DNA of 64,000 bases. Origin: Terfezia claveryi. Its lineage: Eukaryota; Ascomycota; Pezizomycetes; Pezizales; Pezizaceae. The stretch spans positions 1 through 64,000 of the forward strand of contig WHUX01000108.1 in NCBI GenBank assembly GCA_015179025.1, written 5' to 3'. This document shows, in pieces, positions 11,872 to 23,167 of the stretch. Each line of letters opens with the position of its first letter. Position 1 is the stretch's first letter. The notes under the pieces are model-generated. The model did not search any database and had not been told where the DNA came from. It saw only the letters and a list, made by a program, of their open reading frames with translations. The translations under genes were made by a program, and so were the position numbers.

Positions 11872-14800
11872 TTACTGACACTAGCAAGGGACCTGCCCCA
11901 GGCCACTTATCTCTGTCTGCATTTTCTGTGTCTTCCGCCTCTGTTTTTGACGAGTCTCGCTTGTTCGGCGAGCATTTTGTTGTATCTATCTCTCTCAAAA
12001 TCAATGATAGAACAATCACCATGTCAGCCCTTATAGATTGCGGAGCTTCAGGAATTGCATTCATTGACCAAGCCTTCGTCAGTAAATTCTCTATACCCAC
12101 GACCCAGCTTAAAACCCCTCCTGTCCTGGATATCATCGACATTCGACCTATTTCCTCCGAGGATATCACCTATATTGCATGCGTGCCTGCCCAGGTCGGG
12201 GATCATTCTGAAGCCCTCCTGATGTTTGTTTCAAAGCTCAAGTATCCGATTGTCCTCGGAATCCCCTGGCTTAGAATGCACGATGTATCGGTCAGCTTCA
12301 GCTCCTATACCCTGCAGTTCAACAGCCAGTATTGCAAAAAACACTGCGGGAATCCGAAGGCCACTGTTACTAGGCTGTGTGCCTTGCCACCCCCGATTCC
12401 CCCTGTGCCCCTGATGCCTCCTGGCCCCCAAAAACCTCTGAATGTTAGCTTTATCGGGGCAGGGGCTTTCGCTTACCTTACTAGAAGGCACAAACTGAAG
12501 GCTCATGCCCTGTCCATACATGAGGAGAACCTGGAGATTAATAAGACACGGTCGAAGGAGGAGTGGAAGTCCATGGTACCGGATGAATACCATGAATTCA
12601 TCAACCTGTTCTGGGAGAAGGCAGCGGAAAAGCTCGCACCCCACTGGCCATATGACCATACTATTCCGCTGATAGAGGGTAAGACCCCCCCCTATGGGCC
12701 CCTCTACGGAATGTCCCAGTTGGAGCTGGAAGCGTTGAAGAAATACTTGGAGGAAAACCTTAACAAGAGCTTCATTCACTACAGCTCCTCACCAGCAGGT
12801 GCTCCAGTGCTTTTCATGAAGAAGTCAGATGGCTCCCTTTAGTTGTGTGTTGATTATTGTGGCCTGAACGAAATAACGGTCAAAAACAGATACCCCCTAC
12901 CTCTGATCTAGGAGACATTAGCCAGGCTTTCCAAGGCGAAATGGTTTACCAAATTGGACTTGCGAGGGGCGTACAACCTGGTACAGATTGCCGAAGGGGA
13001 GGAGTGGAAAACGGCCTTCCAGACACGTTACAGCCACTTCGAGTACAACGTCATGCCCTTTGGCCTAACTAACACCCCTGCCTCCTTCCAGCACTTTATC
13101 AATGACACCTTACGGGACTTTCTGGATGTGTTCTGCACGGCTCACCTCGATGATATCTTGATTTATTCAGACACCCTGACAGAGTACAAGATTCATGTTC
13201 AGCAGGTATTGGAGAAACTGAAGCAAGCTGGGTTGTACCTCAAGCCCGAGAAATGTGAGTTCCATGTATAGGAGGTTAAGTATCTAGGATTGATCATCAC
13301 CATGGAAGGTATTAGAATGGACCCTGCCAAGGTCACCGCCATTCAGGAATGGGAAATCCCAGCAAATCTCAAGGATGTCTAGGCCTTCCTGGGATTCACC
13401 AACTTTTACCGATGGTTCATTCTAGGATATTCCAAGATCGTGGCCCCCCTCACAGCCCTGACCAAAAAGGACCGGCGATTCCACTGGAGTCCAAAAGCCC
13501 AATCCGCCTTCCAGAACCTCAAGGAAGCCTTCTGCTCAGCACCCATACTAGCTCACTTTGATCCCGATAGCGAGTGTATCGTGGAAACAGATGCCTCCGA
13601 CTATGTCTCCGCCAGAATCCTGTCCCAGTATGTCAATGGAGTCCTCCACCCGGTGGCCTATTTCTCCAAAAAGCACTCCCCGGCGGAGTGAAATTACGAG
13701 ATCTATAATAAGGAATTAATGGCCATCGTCCAAGCTTTTGAGGAATGGAGGCCTCACCTGAAGTCAGCCAAGGGGATTATCGAGGTGTTGTCCGATCATA
13801 AGAACCTTGAGTATTTCACCACCACCAAACTGCTTAACCTACGGCAGGCCAGGTGGTAGGAGTTCTTATCTCAGTTCAACTTCAAGATTAAATACCGGCC
13901 AGGCAAGGCTGGTGGGAAACCGAATGCCTTGACTAGGAGATCAGGTGACCTCTTTAAAGGGGGGGATGAAAGGCTAAAATACCAAAATCAGGTGATATTG
14001 AAGCCCGAAAACCTTGATCTGGCAGCCAACGTTCTAGCTGAGGCTAATGCGGAAGCTGAGGCCGAGACTGCCGGGGAAGCCGACCTCCGACAACTGGTGA
14101 GACAGACTTAGGAAAGAGACCCCCTGGTCAGAGAGATCATCGCCAGAGTGGATTCCGGCCAGTGCCGCCACCCCAAGATTTCCCTGGCCGAGTGTATAGT
14201 ACAGGAGGGCCTCCTCTATCACCTCGAACGGCTCTATGTACCAGAAGCTGGAGGGTTACGCCTGAGGCTGATCAAGGAACACCACGATACCCTGGTAGCG
14301 GGTTACCCTGGAGTGGCAAAGACGTTAGAGTTCCTGGCCAGGGAATACACCTGGATTGACCAGCGGAAGGACGTGGAGCGGTACGTACGGAACTGCCATG
14401 TTTACAAGCATGCTAAGCCCATCCGCCATGCCCATATGGCACCTTAAAGCCCCTGGACATCCCAGATCGGCCGTGGCTGCACTTGACTATAGACTTCGTA
14501 ACAGGGTTGCCAGAAGATTCGGGGTTCAACGCCATCTTGATGGTGGTAGATCGGTTGATGAAGATGAGGCATGTTATACCTTGCTGGGATACCTGCTCTG
14601 CCTCAGAGTTAGCCAATCTCTACCTTAACAATGTATTCCGATACCATGGCCTTCCTGAGTCGATTGTATTTGACCGTGGCCCTCAGTTTACCTCAGAATT
14701 CTGGCAAGCCTTCTGCGAACTTCTGGAGATCAAAGTATGCCTGTCAACGGCATATCACTCCCAGACGGACGGCCAATCGGAGAGGATGAACGCCATTATG

Positions 14801-15520
14801 GAGCAATATCTGCGGGCCTTTGTCAATTACCAGCAAGATAACTGAGTTTCGTTGCTGGCCACCTGCGAATTCGCCGCTAACAACCAGTTCTTGGAATCCT
14901 TCAAAACCTCCCCTTTCCTGGCTAATTACGGTTGGCACCCCCGGTTCGTAGATGCCCTGGCACCCCTGCAAAAAGCCCACCCCCCAGCTAAGGAGTTCAC
15001 GGTTGGAATCGCTGAACTCCACCATACCCTGAAAGCCGAGATAGGATATGTGCAAGCCCAGTAAGCTGAGTATACCAATGGATCACGATTGCCAGCCCCC
15101 AGATATTAGCCAGGAGACAAGGTGTGGCTTTCCAGCCAGCACTTCTGAACAGAACGCCCCTCTCGCAAGCTGGATCATAAATTTCTGGGACCCTTTGAGG
15201 TATTGGCAGCTGTGGGAACTCACGCCTATCGATTGAGGTTTCCCAAAGATATCAAACGGCACCCAGTTGTTCATGTCTCCGAGATCGAGCCTGCTGCGGA
15301 TGACCCTCTCCCAGGACAGAAACACCCCCCACCCCCTCCAGTAGTTATCGAAGGGGAAGAGGAATGGGAGGTAGAGGAAGTGCTAGACTCGCGGAAGAGG
15401 TACGGGCATCTGCAGTACAAGGTTAAGTGGCTAGGGGACGAGGAGGTGACCTGGCAACCCGCCGAAGATCTAGAAAATGTACAGGACTTGGTCACCCTAT
15501 TCCACCAGTGTTACCCCTGA
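11872..15520 (+). pseudogene. Gypsy pol with chromodomain (broken)
   Basis: Domains in order. Protease has SALIDCGASGIAF, with Cys in place of the usual Ser after the catalytic Asp (about 12030-12070). Reverse transcriptase spans 12560-13300, with [25 protein letters not shown] and the catalytic HLDDILIYS. RNase H has IVETDASDY at 13577-13600. The integrase zinc region is degenerate (HHDTLVAGYPGV, NCHVYKHAK). The integrase core spans 14480-14850, with TIDFVTGLP, IVFDRGPQFTS and a SQTDGQSERMN segment. A C-terminal chromodomain lies at 15350-15515, with EVEEVLDSRKRYGHLQYKVK and WLGDEEVTWQP. The chromodomain would steer integration to modified chromatin. At least ten stops and a frameshift near 14450 disable it. 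Confidence 0.88.
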
Positions 15521-15734
15521 AAGCCTCGCCCCACCCTATGATGTTCTTGTCGTCCTGGAATTGGTTATTAGGGCTGTTATTGTCATAGTTATTGTTGGTA
15601 CATACTCCCGGCATTGGGGTTGTGTTATGGGTTATTGGTTACTCATCCATCTTGTTTGTTTGTTTGTTTGTTTTTGCCTTGCCTTTTTCGCCTTGCTTTT
15701 CGTCACTGGGGTTCCGAGCCTAAAGGCGGGATAG

Positions 15735-16228
15735 TATCACAACCGTCCTTGCCTGGCCGGGTTTGAGAGTTAGACGAAATTCCGTCTGACTCTTGTTATT
15801 GTTGATTGATATTATTGTTATCTCTGTTCCTGAGATAAGGGGTTTTGGGAACCTTATTCCTTCCGGTGGCCTTGGCCAGGAAGGAAGCCTGTATGTATAG
15901 CTTACTCTCTCCGCCCTCTCGTTGGATCCCCATCCAATGTCTTGTATATCCAATACAGGGCCTTGCTTCTCTCCACATTGGTGCATCTCCCTTGTGCACC
16001 TCCTCGCCTTGTCTCTGCAGCCCAGCTGCCTCCCTTGATATACGCAGCAACTGCTTCCACGTATCTCGTGTCCCTTGCCCTCTGCCTCTCTTGCCTCTTG
16101 CCCTTGCCTCCCATCTCAGCCTCCCCCTTGTCACACACGTAGCGTTCCTACGTGTATGTGTGTTATCCTAGCCTTGCCCTTGCCCCGGCGTACCCCTTGG
16201 TCGCCTTGCCCCCAGAACCATCATTACA
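15735..16228 (+). repeat. 3' LTR of the gypsy element
   Basis: 494 bp, nearly identical to 10159-10653. The first bases read TATCACAACC where the partner has TGTCACAACC, a G-to-A change at the canonical TG end. Most differences put T or A in this copy. Confidence 0.9.
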
Positions 16229-16240
16229 GCATTTGGGATA

Positions 16241-16292
16241 TGTCACGGATAATGTGTGCTTGTCACGGATAACGTGTGCTTGTCACGGATTC
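16241..16292 (+). repeat. 20-bp GTCACGGATAA repeat, about 2.5 units
   Basis: Tandem TGTCACGGAT units are spaced exactly 20 bp apart (16241, 16261, 16281). They are in forward orientation, directly right of the gypsy insertion site. Clusters of the inverted form lie at 17555-17650. Confidence 0.7.
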
Positions 16293-16397
16293 TATGAGAG
16301 ACATTTACAAGGTACCTGCAGCGCTTTCTTTGATAATCCAAACCTATCTATACATAAAATATGTCTGTCAATTATATCGTAGTATATTAACAGCGCG

Positions 16398-17259
16398 TCA
16401 AACCCAATTCCAATCCAAGTGCGTGATCGTCCATTCATTCCAAAATGGATTCACAATGTCATCGTGGATATCATTTGAGTCCTTTGAGCTGTATGGTGAG
16501 AGCTCACTTCTAGGCTCAAAGTATCCATCTGGCTCTGATATATTGTCGGGGATATTGGTCAAATCTAGTTGGAGTATACTGGATCTCAATGGCCAATCGG
16601 GACTGTCTGTGAGTTGCAAAATCTCGAGAGGTCTAGACATAATTAGCTTGCCGTGCTATCTATGTGCAAGGATTAGTAAGATACCTTCTTGAAGGCCGAA
16701 GTCAGACTTCTTGCCCACAACATAATACTGTTATCCTAGGTGGGGGATGCCATTGTACCGGTATATAGATAGGATGCTGAATGATTCTGCTGTCAGGGAT
16801 CCGGTAGGTCTGGGAGAGTATCTACAATAGGTATGTTAATACTCCAATGTTTTAACATAACAATTAACTTACCGATGGGTATCGACAATCTTCATATAAA
16901 CCCCATGCCTCTCTCTCACCAGTCAGGTAATAGTGGAAAAGGGTAATCCACAACAAATCATACATAGTATAGTCATCTAGGTAAAAGGGATCCCAAGTCA
17001 TCTCTAGACTCCTGTAGATACCCAAGGAGAGTAGCAAAACATACCGATCAATCCAAATCCTCTCTAGAAGCTCCATGGCTACCACTCGGGATACAATCTT
17101 GTTGGGGTCAAATCGGTCCATAACCAACTGTCTAGACTGGTATGTTACCATTTCTGTTCCATGTAGACTAAGGAACCGTCGTAGCCCAGCAGTATCTCTC
17201 CACTGCTTCCAGAACTCTTCAAAACTGAGTTCATCTTCTGGATTGTAGTATACTGCCAT
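16398..17259 (-). pseudogene. Unknown protein, probable intron-containing gene remnant
   Basis: The open frame from 17259 (MAVYYNPEDELSFEEFWKQW) runs 131 codons. It meets a good donor, GTAAGT, right after CRYPS near 16873. A pyrimidine-poor but usable acceptor lies near 16829. Beyond it a frame with SFSILSIYRYNGIPHLG and QYYVVGKKSDFGLQEGIL, with two stops, joins the open frame at 16640-16398 (MSRPLEILQLTDSPDW). The composition is globular and aromatic-rich (many Trp, Tyr and Phe). I do not recognise the family. The gene is bracketed by inverted GTCACGGA motif clusters (16241-16292 forward, 17555-17650 reverse), so it may belong to a small DNA transposon. Confidence 0.45.
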
Positions 17260-17539
17260 ATTTGTGTAGTAGTCTGGTTGGCATAACGCCTGTTATGAAG
17301 CTGATATGGTCGGTGAGAATTACAACCCCGATGAACTATATATAAGCAAAACTCCAGATGACAGTTCTGGAAAGAATCTCTAAATGGCAATGTCCTCTTT
17401 TGGTAGGTTGTCTAGTTACATCTGATTCTGCCTTAGAATTAGTGGACAAAAGTAGACTATTGTACTCCGCAAGTAATACTAATTGTATTCGAAGGACCTG
17501 GCTCACATTAGTCGTGGGAAAGACCTGCGTGACCTACCT

Positions 17540-17655
17540 GGGACACGGCAAAAGATCCATGACAATACATCCGTGACAAGACATCCGTGACAAAATAAGC
17601 CATCCGTGACAACATAAAATATCCATGACAAGAAAAAATATCTATGACCACATAA
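17540..17655 (-). repeat. Cluster of ATCCGTGACA motifs (inverse of GTCACGGAT)
   Basis: Six copies of A-T-C-Y-R-T-G-A-C, irregularly spaced by about 16-25 bp, lie between 17556 and 17650, in the orientation opposite to 16241-16292. Confidence 0.65.
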
Positions 17656-17839
17656 GTTTAGTATAAGCTACTCCGCCCAAATGGAACTACCATCCTGATC
17701 CACTCTAGCCTGGTATCGAACCACCACTTTCGTCCATAATACTACTGCATCTACGAAAGCGATGGGTCGATGGCATAATCTACAGCGATTGACCGGTCAA
17801 TAGGATGGACTGGTTATTGTCAACCTATGTAGTTGAGGT

Positions 17840-18507
17840 CAAGGCGTGCACTGATACACTTTGTTGTATACTATAAGAGTTAGTTTAGCCAGTAGAAGAT
17901 AGGCTGGGTGAAGCGTTCTATCTGTCTCATGTAATAACGGTCAATACATCTTCTCAAAAGCATCATTAATCCTGATATAGTCTAGTCGTTCACATTCCAT
18001 CGACCCATTAATTGCTCTACTAGCAATAATGTCATTCATCACTTGCAGAGGTATAGGTAGTCTGCTTGCATGAGTCTCCTTGTGAGGTATAATGGGTCAA
18101 GGGGTCCAGGTCAAGCCAAGCCAGTTCCAAAACAGGTAACACATACTTAGGGATGTCTCAGGGAGTAACTAGAGATGTTTTGGGGCAGTAGCTTGGGCTA
18201 GGGTCTGCTGGGGCCAGATAAATTCCGCGTGTCCCCACCTCCTACCATTCGATTAACTTCTGTTCTCCATTATCTGCATCTCCCTAGCCTTTTGTCATTT
18301 CGCATCAAGCCACCTCCTATCCTTTATTACTATACCACAAGAAAGTATGCCAGCTAATTCAACTATCAGGTAAAGAGGTGAAATTCCAGGGTCAAGGTAT
18401 GACTTCCATACTTTTTTGCTTGCTCTATATGATGTTGCGTACATGTTCTGTGTTATTTGAGTAAGTGCGATAGCCATGTGGGCTTGTCCTATTTTGCGCA
18501 GTTCCAC
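17840..18507 (-). pseudogene. Unknown coding remnants on the minus strand
   Basis: A frame at 18507-18295 (MELRKIGQAHMAIALTQITQ) and a second, in another frame at about 18090-17850 containing MNDIIASRAINGSMECERLD, look protein-like, with balanced composition and few low-complexity runs. Stops separate them. They may be upstream exons of the gene at 16398-17259, but no splice path is convincing. Function unknown. Confidence 0.3.
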
Positions 18508-18777
18508 TGAACAGATGACGATAATTGTTATTTTCCTATTACCTTGAGCGGGTCATGTTTGAAGCACGTAGAAAACACACATGCCACAAGGTTGTGTGGT
18601 TCCTCCTGCTGGAAACTGATCTACGGTGAGGAACAGGAAAAGGACGTATAGTGGTATTGTATGATAACTCACACTTGATTTGACATGGTATTACTGGCTT
18701 GCAGCTAATTCCTTTTCACCCAAACTTCTAGTGATTATCAAACCTGATACCGAGTGCGAAATCAGTCACGTTGTCCA

Positions 18778-19090
18778 ATGGTAGAGGTGCCAGCCACCCC
18801 TAGTGAATCCAAAACTGAAGGAGATAATGAGAGGGGGGTTTTGCAGGAACTGGTGGTAGAGATGTAAGAGAACAATCCTGAGCTAGAGGTTGAAAACAAA
18901 GAGAATGAGAAGCCTCTCTTTATTAGTCCAAGTCTCAGGCAATCCCCATACTCACCATTTGAACATTCCCAACCTGAACAACCTTCCCCATCATTTGACC
19001 CCCCCTGTTATTAACTCAAGAAGGGCAAGGTGGTCTCAAGAGCAGTCATCCCGGCGACGCCATGTTTGCAAACAAAAGCAATGGCAAAGG
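18778..19090 (+). pseudogene. Acidic, Ser/Pro-rich coding remnant
   Basis: From an ATG at 18778 (MVEVPATPSESKTEGDNE) an acidic frame continues through one TAA near 18869 into KENEKPLFISPSLRQSPYSP and SQPEQPSPSFDPP, then stops. It resembles a disordered nuclear-protein tail, but no family is recognised. It lies upstream of and in the same direction as the lysine-rich protein at 19762, so they might be exons of one gene. Confidence 0.3.
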
Positions 19091-19485
19091 TAGCAGGAAG
19101 CAGGAGGCATGGAGGAGATCGCTGTAGGGAGAAGTCTTACTATTGACATTGGGCCAGGCTCTTCTAATTTTCATTTTGGCCCAATATCGTTCCATGTTAA
19201 CCAAAATTAAACCATCAATATATTCATGCATAGACTTGACTGTAGGTAAAATTCACAATGATAGGTACATACATCGTGGTGATGCTAGTCACATGCCCGT
19301 GTTCGGTTAATAGCATCCAGGTTTGCTTGTAAACAAAGAATGAATTCTTTTATTTATATGAACAGAGGTTTTTGGTGGTCATCTTCCATTTATCTGTAAA
19401 TTCCAAGGAATCATTAGCACTTCAACAGTAATTTCTATTTATATAATCTGCAGTGAAGATAACGAAGGAGTATGTGTTCCAAAGC

Positions 19486-19700
19486 CATGTCACAGAGACC
19501 TTCACGGAGGATGTTACGGAGGCCATCACAGAGGATGTCACAGAGGCTGTGACGGAGGTCGTGTCCAGAAATTTGAAGTTGAATGATAGTTAGCTTATTC
19601 ACTGACTATCATTTATCTCAATCACAGACATTTCCGTCTAAATAACTAGCAGAACCAAGACATATGTTTTACAAAATCGTGTCATGGAGGTCGTGTCAAG
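19486..19700 (+). repeat. GTCACRGAGG-type repeat cluster
   Basis: Between 19490 and 19572, about six 14-15 bp units of the form GTCACAGAGGATGT and variants occur. Two more GTGTCATGGAGG/GTCGTGTC copies lie at 19678-19700. The TCACGGA core is the same as in the other clusters of this nest. Confidence 0.6.
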
Positions 19701-19761
19701 GGAACGAGGTTGAGCCCAAAGTAGAAAGACTACTGACGAAGTTTGTGTTTAAGTATTCGCA

Positions 19762-20421
19762 ATGCTAAACCATCCTAAAAAGAAAAAGACAACTGGTAAA
19801 GCACCAACCAGCCTAGCACCAAAACCTCCCATGCAGAAAAAAAGAAAGACAACCCTAGGAGCACCAGCTAGCCCAGTCGCGAAGATGCCAACAACTCGCA
19901 TAGAGCATGTTCCCAAAAAAAGGAAGACAAGAGCAGAATTAGCTCACCTAATTGAGGATGTTTCAGGAAGAAGGACAAGAGCCGAACTAGCCCTCATCCT
20001 ACCTCTAGTTGAGGATGTTCTAACAAGGAAAAGAACAAGAGCCGAACTAGCCTTCTACCTACCCCCAATTGCAGATGTTCCAACAAGAAGTACGCCAAGA
20101 GCCGAACTTGCCGAGGATGTTCCAAAGAATCTTTATGCCAAATATGCCGACTTCTCATGGGGCCCTCGAGAGTTTAATCCAGACACAGAATTTAGTAGGG
20201 GGAGGAAGGCATGGGGTACCTTCACTAATCCCCATATGAAAAGAATTCGAGAAACACACAAGAAACTGCCTGGACCCCCGCTGTCGTGGGAGCGGGCCAA
20301 GGACTGGAAAAGGCAAAAGGTAAACAGGGTGCTCAAAGCAGGGATTAAGGAGGCTGAACACGCCACTACTACTGGAAGGGCAATAGGTACCCGAAGGGCC
20401 TCGTTAACTGATGTGGAATGA
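19762..20421 (+). CDS. Lysine-rich protein with internal RAELA repeats, function unknown
   Basis: This open frame of 219 codons begins MLNHPKKKKTTGKAPTSLAP and is the longest clean frame in this unfamiliar region. Residues 1-60 are Lys/Pro/Ala-rich and include KKKTTGKAP, loosely like the tail of a core histone. Residues about 50-120 contain four degenerate copies of a unit of the type KRTRAELAxxLPxxEDV, about 22 residues apart. The C-terminal half (120-219) is basic and more varied, with SWGPREFNPDTEFSRGRKAW and LSWERAKDWKRQKVNRV. Nuclear location is likely from the basic clusters (KKRK, RKRTR). No catalytic motif is visible. It lies 1.6 kb upstream of the histone H3-like remnant, on the same strand. 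It could be a whole gene or an exon of a longer one. Confidence 0.5.
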   Translation: MLNHPKKKKTTGKAPTSLAPKPPMQKKRKTTLGAPASPVAKMPTTRIEHVPKKRKTRAELAHLIEDVSGRRTRAELALILPLVEDVLTRKRTRAELAFYLPPIADVPTRSTPRAELAEDVPKNLYAKYADFSWGPREFNPDTEFSRGRKAWGTFTNPHMKRIRETHKKLPGPPLSWERAKDWKRQKVNRVLKAGIKEAEHATTTGRAIGTRRASLTDVE

Positions 20422-20532
20422 GGCAACTTTAAACGACTGGTTCAAAGGACTTGCGACCTGATGTTTATCTGTAAAAAGGCATATATTTTGTACCAGTAGC
20501 ATCAGCTATCCGACGAGCAGAAGTGAGTTTAT

Positions 20533-21323
20533 ATGGAATTACAGGAGCAAGAAGAGCTCCCCGAATTCAAAATTCCCAATGCTGAATTGGAAGCAATAGG
20601 GGTAAAGCCAGTGCAGCAATTCACAGTGGTCATTAGCATTGTGCCGATCAACCGCTGAGCCTATGCTCAATTTGATAAGCCAACTGAACGTGATATAGTG
20701 TCTGGGCATGGGACTAGTGATACAGGGCCCAACACACCACTAGCAATTGATAGCAGGATGCAAACTATACAAGAGGAGTTGGCTGAGGGGGGTGCTGATG
20801 ATTGCTTAAGTAATGAGGACATTGGGATGGATATTGAAGAGGTAGGTGCTTCCTTGTGCTTGATCTAAATCTGAGAACTTTACTCACAAGTAGATAGGAC
20901 TACGATAACAAACCCAACAAGCAAGATGATAATGAAGATACAGGACTATGGGGCTGATGGGTAGCTTCGGAGGGTTCTTCAGAAGAAGAAGCTCAATCAA
21001 CTGAATCCGACTCCAGCAAACGGGAAAAAGCATTGTCAGTACCTAGTGGAGATAGGCCTGCCGAATTGCTTCCAAGCGACACTGAAAATAGGGACTATAG
21101 GGATTCCACCGAGGAGAACGATTGTGAAGTCAATGAATGAGTATATCAGCGGATTTTACATCAAGGTGCTGCGATGACAACAAGCGACAACAATAAAGAT
21201 GACAAAGGCGAGAAGCAAGTCGCAGGCGATGATGGGGGGAAAGATAAGCCAGCAGATGAGGATGAGGATGAGTATGATAATGAAGGTGACAATTACAGTA
21301 AGGATGGGGAAGAAGCAAACTAG
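20533..21323 (+). pseudogene. Acidic low-complexity protein remnant
   Basis: A frame from 20533 (MELQEQEELPEFKIPNAELE), broken once near 20658, runs to about 20845. A GTAGGT donor there is followed, after an apparent intron, by EDTGLWG, SEEEAQSTESDSSKRE and a final Asp/Glu/Lys-rich tail (DKPADEDEDEYDNEGDN) ending at 21321. It follows the lysine-rich gene at 19762 directly. Acidic-tail proteins of this kind are common among chromatin proteins, but the assignment is not supported beyond composition. Confidence 0.35.
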
Positions 21324-21361
21324 GGAGGAGAATAGGAACTAATTTGGATTTCTTTTTAGTA

Positions 21362-21446
21362 TTATGGATAGAAAACATGTTACGGATGGAAAACTTGTTA
21401 TGGATGGAAAACATGTCACGAATAAAGAACTTGTCATGGATGCCAT
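21362..21446 (+). repeat. GTYAYGGATG repeat, four units
   Basis: Units of the form GGAAAACATGTTACGGAT, spaced about 18-20 bp, in forward orientation. With the reverse-orientation copies at 23168-23230 they bracket the histone H3-like remnant. Confidence 0.65.
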
Positions 21447-22001
21447 GAATGGTTGTTTGTTAACAATTTTCTGAGGTTTAATTGTATCTACTACTTTTGT
21501 GTTTGATTGTGTATTTTATTGCGTCTTTGCTTGTATGTTTGTTGGATGACTACAGCCTGAATCAAGGGGTATTTCGTTTTTGTGTTATTTTTGGATGTCT
21601 ACGGTGTATGTGAGAGATATTTTCTTTATGTATTTTTTGATGTCAACTGAACACACTAGGGGGTATTTGTTTTAGAATTATTTGTATCTCTATGGGGTAT
21701 TTTTCTTGTGTGTTTTTTTTGATATAAACAGGCTAATGTGGCGTAATACTAAGGTAACGTTTTTTTGTTACTCCCTTTGTTATGAGTGAGCTAACAGATG
21801 GGGATGCAGATAAACAATGAATTATACTTTGTTGTAGAGCTCAATGCTTGAGATCAGTCTATTTTTCGTCCACTTTGTACCCTCGGGAACATACATATAC
21901 AAGCAAACTTACTGTCCCAAACCTCAGATCCTTCGATTTGCAACCTTCAGTCAGTATGGATATTACACTTACTCTTTTGTACCCCCAAATACACAAATAT
22001 A

Positions 22002-22910
22002 ATAGCCGGAACGAAATAACGAGCTAGGAATGTCAAAACGATAGTACCCCCTGCGAGAGTACCTACAGTGGTCCCAAAAAAGAGAGGGGTACTCCCCAAA
22101 AAGAAAAGAGTACTCCCCAAAAAGAAAAGGGTAGTCCCACGAAAGAGAAGGGTGGATCGGCGTAACAACTCCCCCCAGTTCAATTTGAACATGGAATGCT
22201 AAGTTTGCTGTCAGTAGCAATTATTAGACAAATTCGGAGACAACAGGCCAGCAGTCAATTAATCATTCTGAAGACTGCGTTCCGATAGTTATGTCAAGAG
22301 ATCGTACAGGATGTTAACACTAAATACAACAGTTATCCTACGATACTCGGTGGGTGGACAAATGTAGAGAGAATTGGTATTATAGTAACAAATGCCCTCC
22401 AAGAGGCTATAGAGGCATACCTCCATGAATTTTTGACAAGTAATAAAGTATATATCATAAGAAGGTCAGGGTGAGACTAACCAAGTATATGAAATAGCAA
22501 TCAACCTGTATGCAACACAGAGTGGAGACCGAAACCCACTACACCAAACAATTCTACGAAGGGATGTGGTGTTGTGGCGTCAGGTGAAAGCCAATCGGCT
22601 ATCTGGAGGTAATGTGACCTACCGCTCTGCACCCCAAGTACCACCAGTACTACCATCGCCCTCATCATCCTCCTCATCATCCTCCTCATCATCCTCCTCA
22701 TCATTACCATCGTTACCATTATCACCCTCATTATTATCATTATCAGAATCATCGTCTTCACTGTCACCATCAGTTTTGCCGTCGACTATATCACTGGCAT
22801 CAGTTGGTGCCCTACCATCTCCTGCAACTCCTCCTTCGCCGGCATCAGTTGGTGCAATGCAATCTCCTGCAACACCTCCTTCGCTGGCACCACTTGTACC
22901 TCTAGCATGA
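22002..22910 (+). pseudogene. Histone H3-like gene with long Ser/Pro-rich C-terminal tail (decayed)
   Basis: The N-terminus at 22002 reads ATA-GCC-GGA-ACG-AAA-TAA-CGA-GCT-AGG. This lines up with the H3 start M-A-R-T-K-Q-T-A-R if ATG became ATA and CAA became TAA. A basic tail with repeated LPKKKRV units follows to 22161. A donor GTAACA at 22162 and acceptor TCAG at 22214 join it to the histone fold: IRQIRRQQASSQLIILKTAF, a TAG, LCQEIVQDVN, and NALQEAIEAYLHEFL. These match the aligned H3 residues of IRRYQKSTELLIRKLPF, LVREIAQDF and ALQEASEAYLVGLF. After a second likely intron (about 22471-22520), LHQTILRRDVVLWRQVK matches the last H3 helix. A tail of about 95 residues with a run of 14 Ser ends at 22910. 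Loop 1 is longer than in H3, as in CENP-A. An optional 36-nt intron (GTGGGT to TATAG) would reduce it to two extra residues. Confidence 0.7.
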
Positions 22911-23160
22911 CCTATACTGCTGGCATCGCCTACATTGTCATCACATTCTGATGATGTATAGGGAATGGAAGGAAGAGGCCAGGAGTAGGGCATTTGACTT
23001 TTTCTATAGGGTTATTTTTTTGGGTTGTATTATGTATTTGGGGGATAGATATCTTGCGATCAGCTCCTTTTTTTTTTTTTTTTTTTTTTTTTAGGTTATA
23101 TTAAGTTATGATGGTAGGAAATAGAATGTTAGGAGAGCTCATAATCTGGGTGAAACTTAA
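22911..23160. other. AT-rich spacer with poly-T tract
   Basis: No gene is seen. A run of 25 T lies at about 23068-23092. Confidence 0.5.
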
Positions 23161-23167
23161 TTTGCCA

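Larger units (their letters stand above)
10159..16228 (+). mobile_element. Ty3/gypsy chromovirus, complete LTRs and TSD
   Basis: LTRs at 10159-10653 and 15735-16228 flank a gag-pol region on the plus strand. The five bases outside are identical, GCATT at 10154-10158 and 16229-16233. A purine-rich tract immediately precedes the right LTR. The pol order protease, RT, RNase H, integrase, chromodomain is that of chromoviruses. It inserted just upstream of the second hAT transposase. The coding region is interrupted at many former Gln or Trp codons. Confidence 0.92.

Noticed and set aside
22619..22993. Asp/Glu-rich protein on the minus strand
   Set aside because: The plus strand here is the Ser/Pro-rich tail in frame with the histone-like C-terminal helix; the acidic frame is its complement (TCA/TCC repeats read as GAT/GAG).
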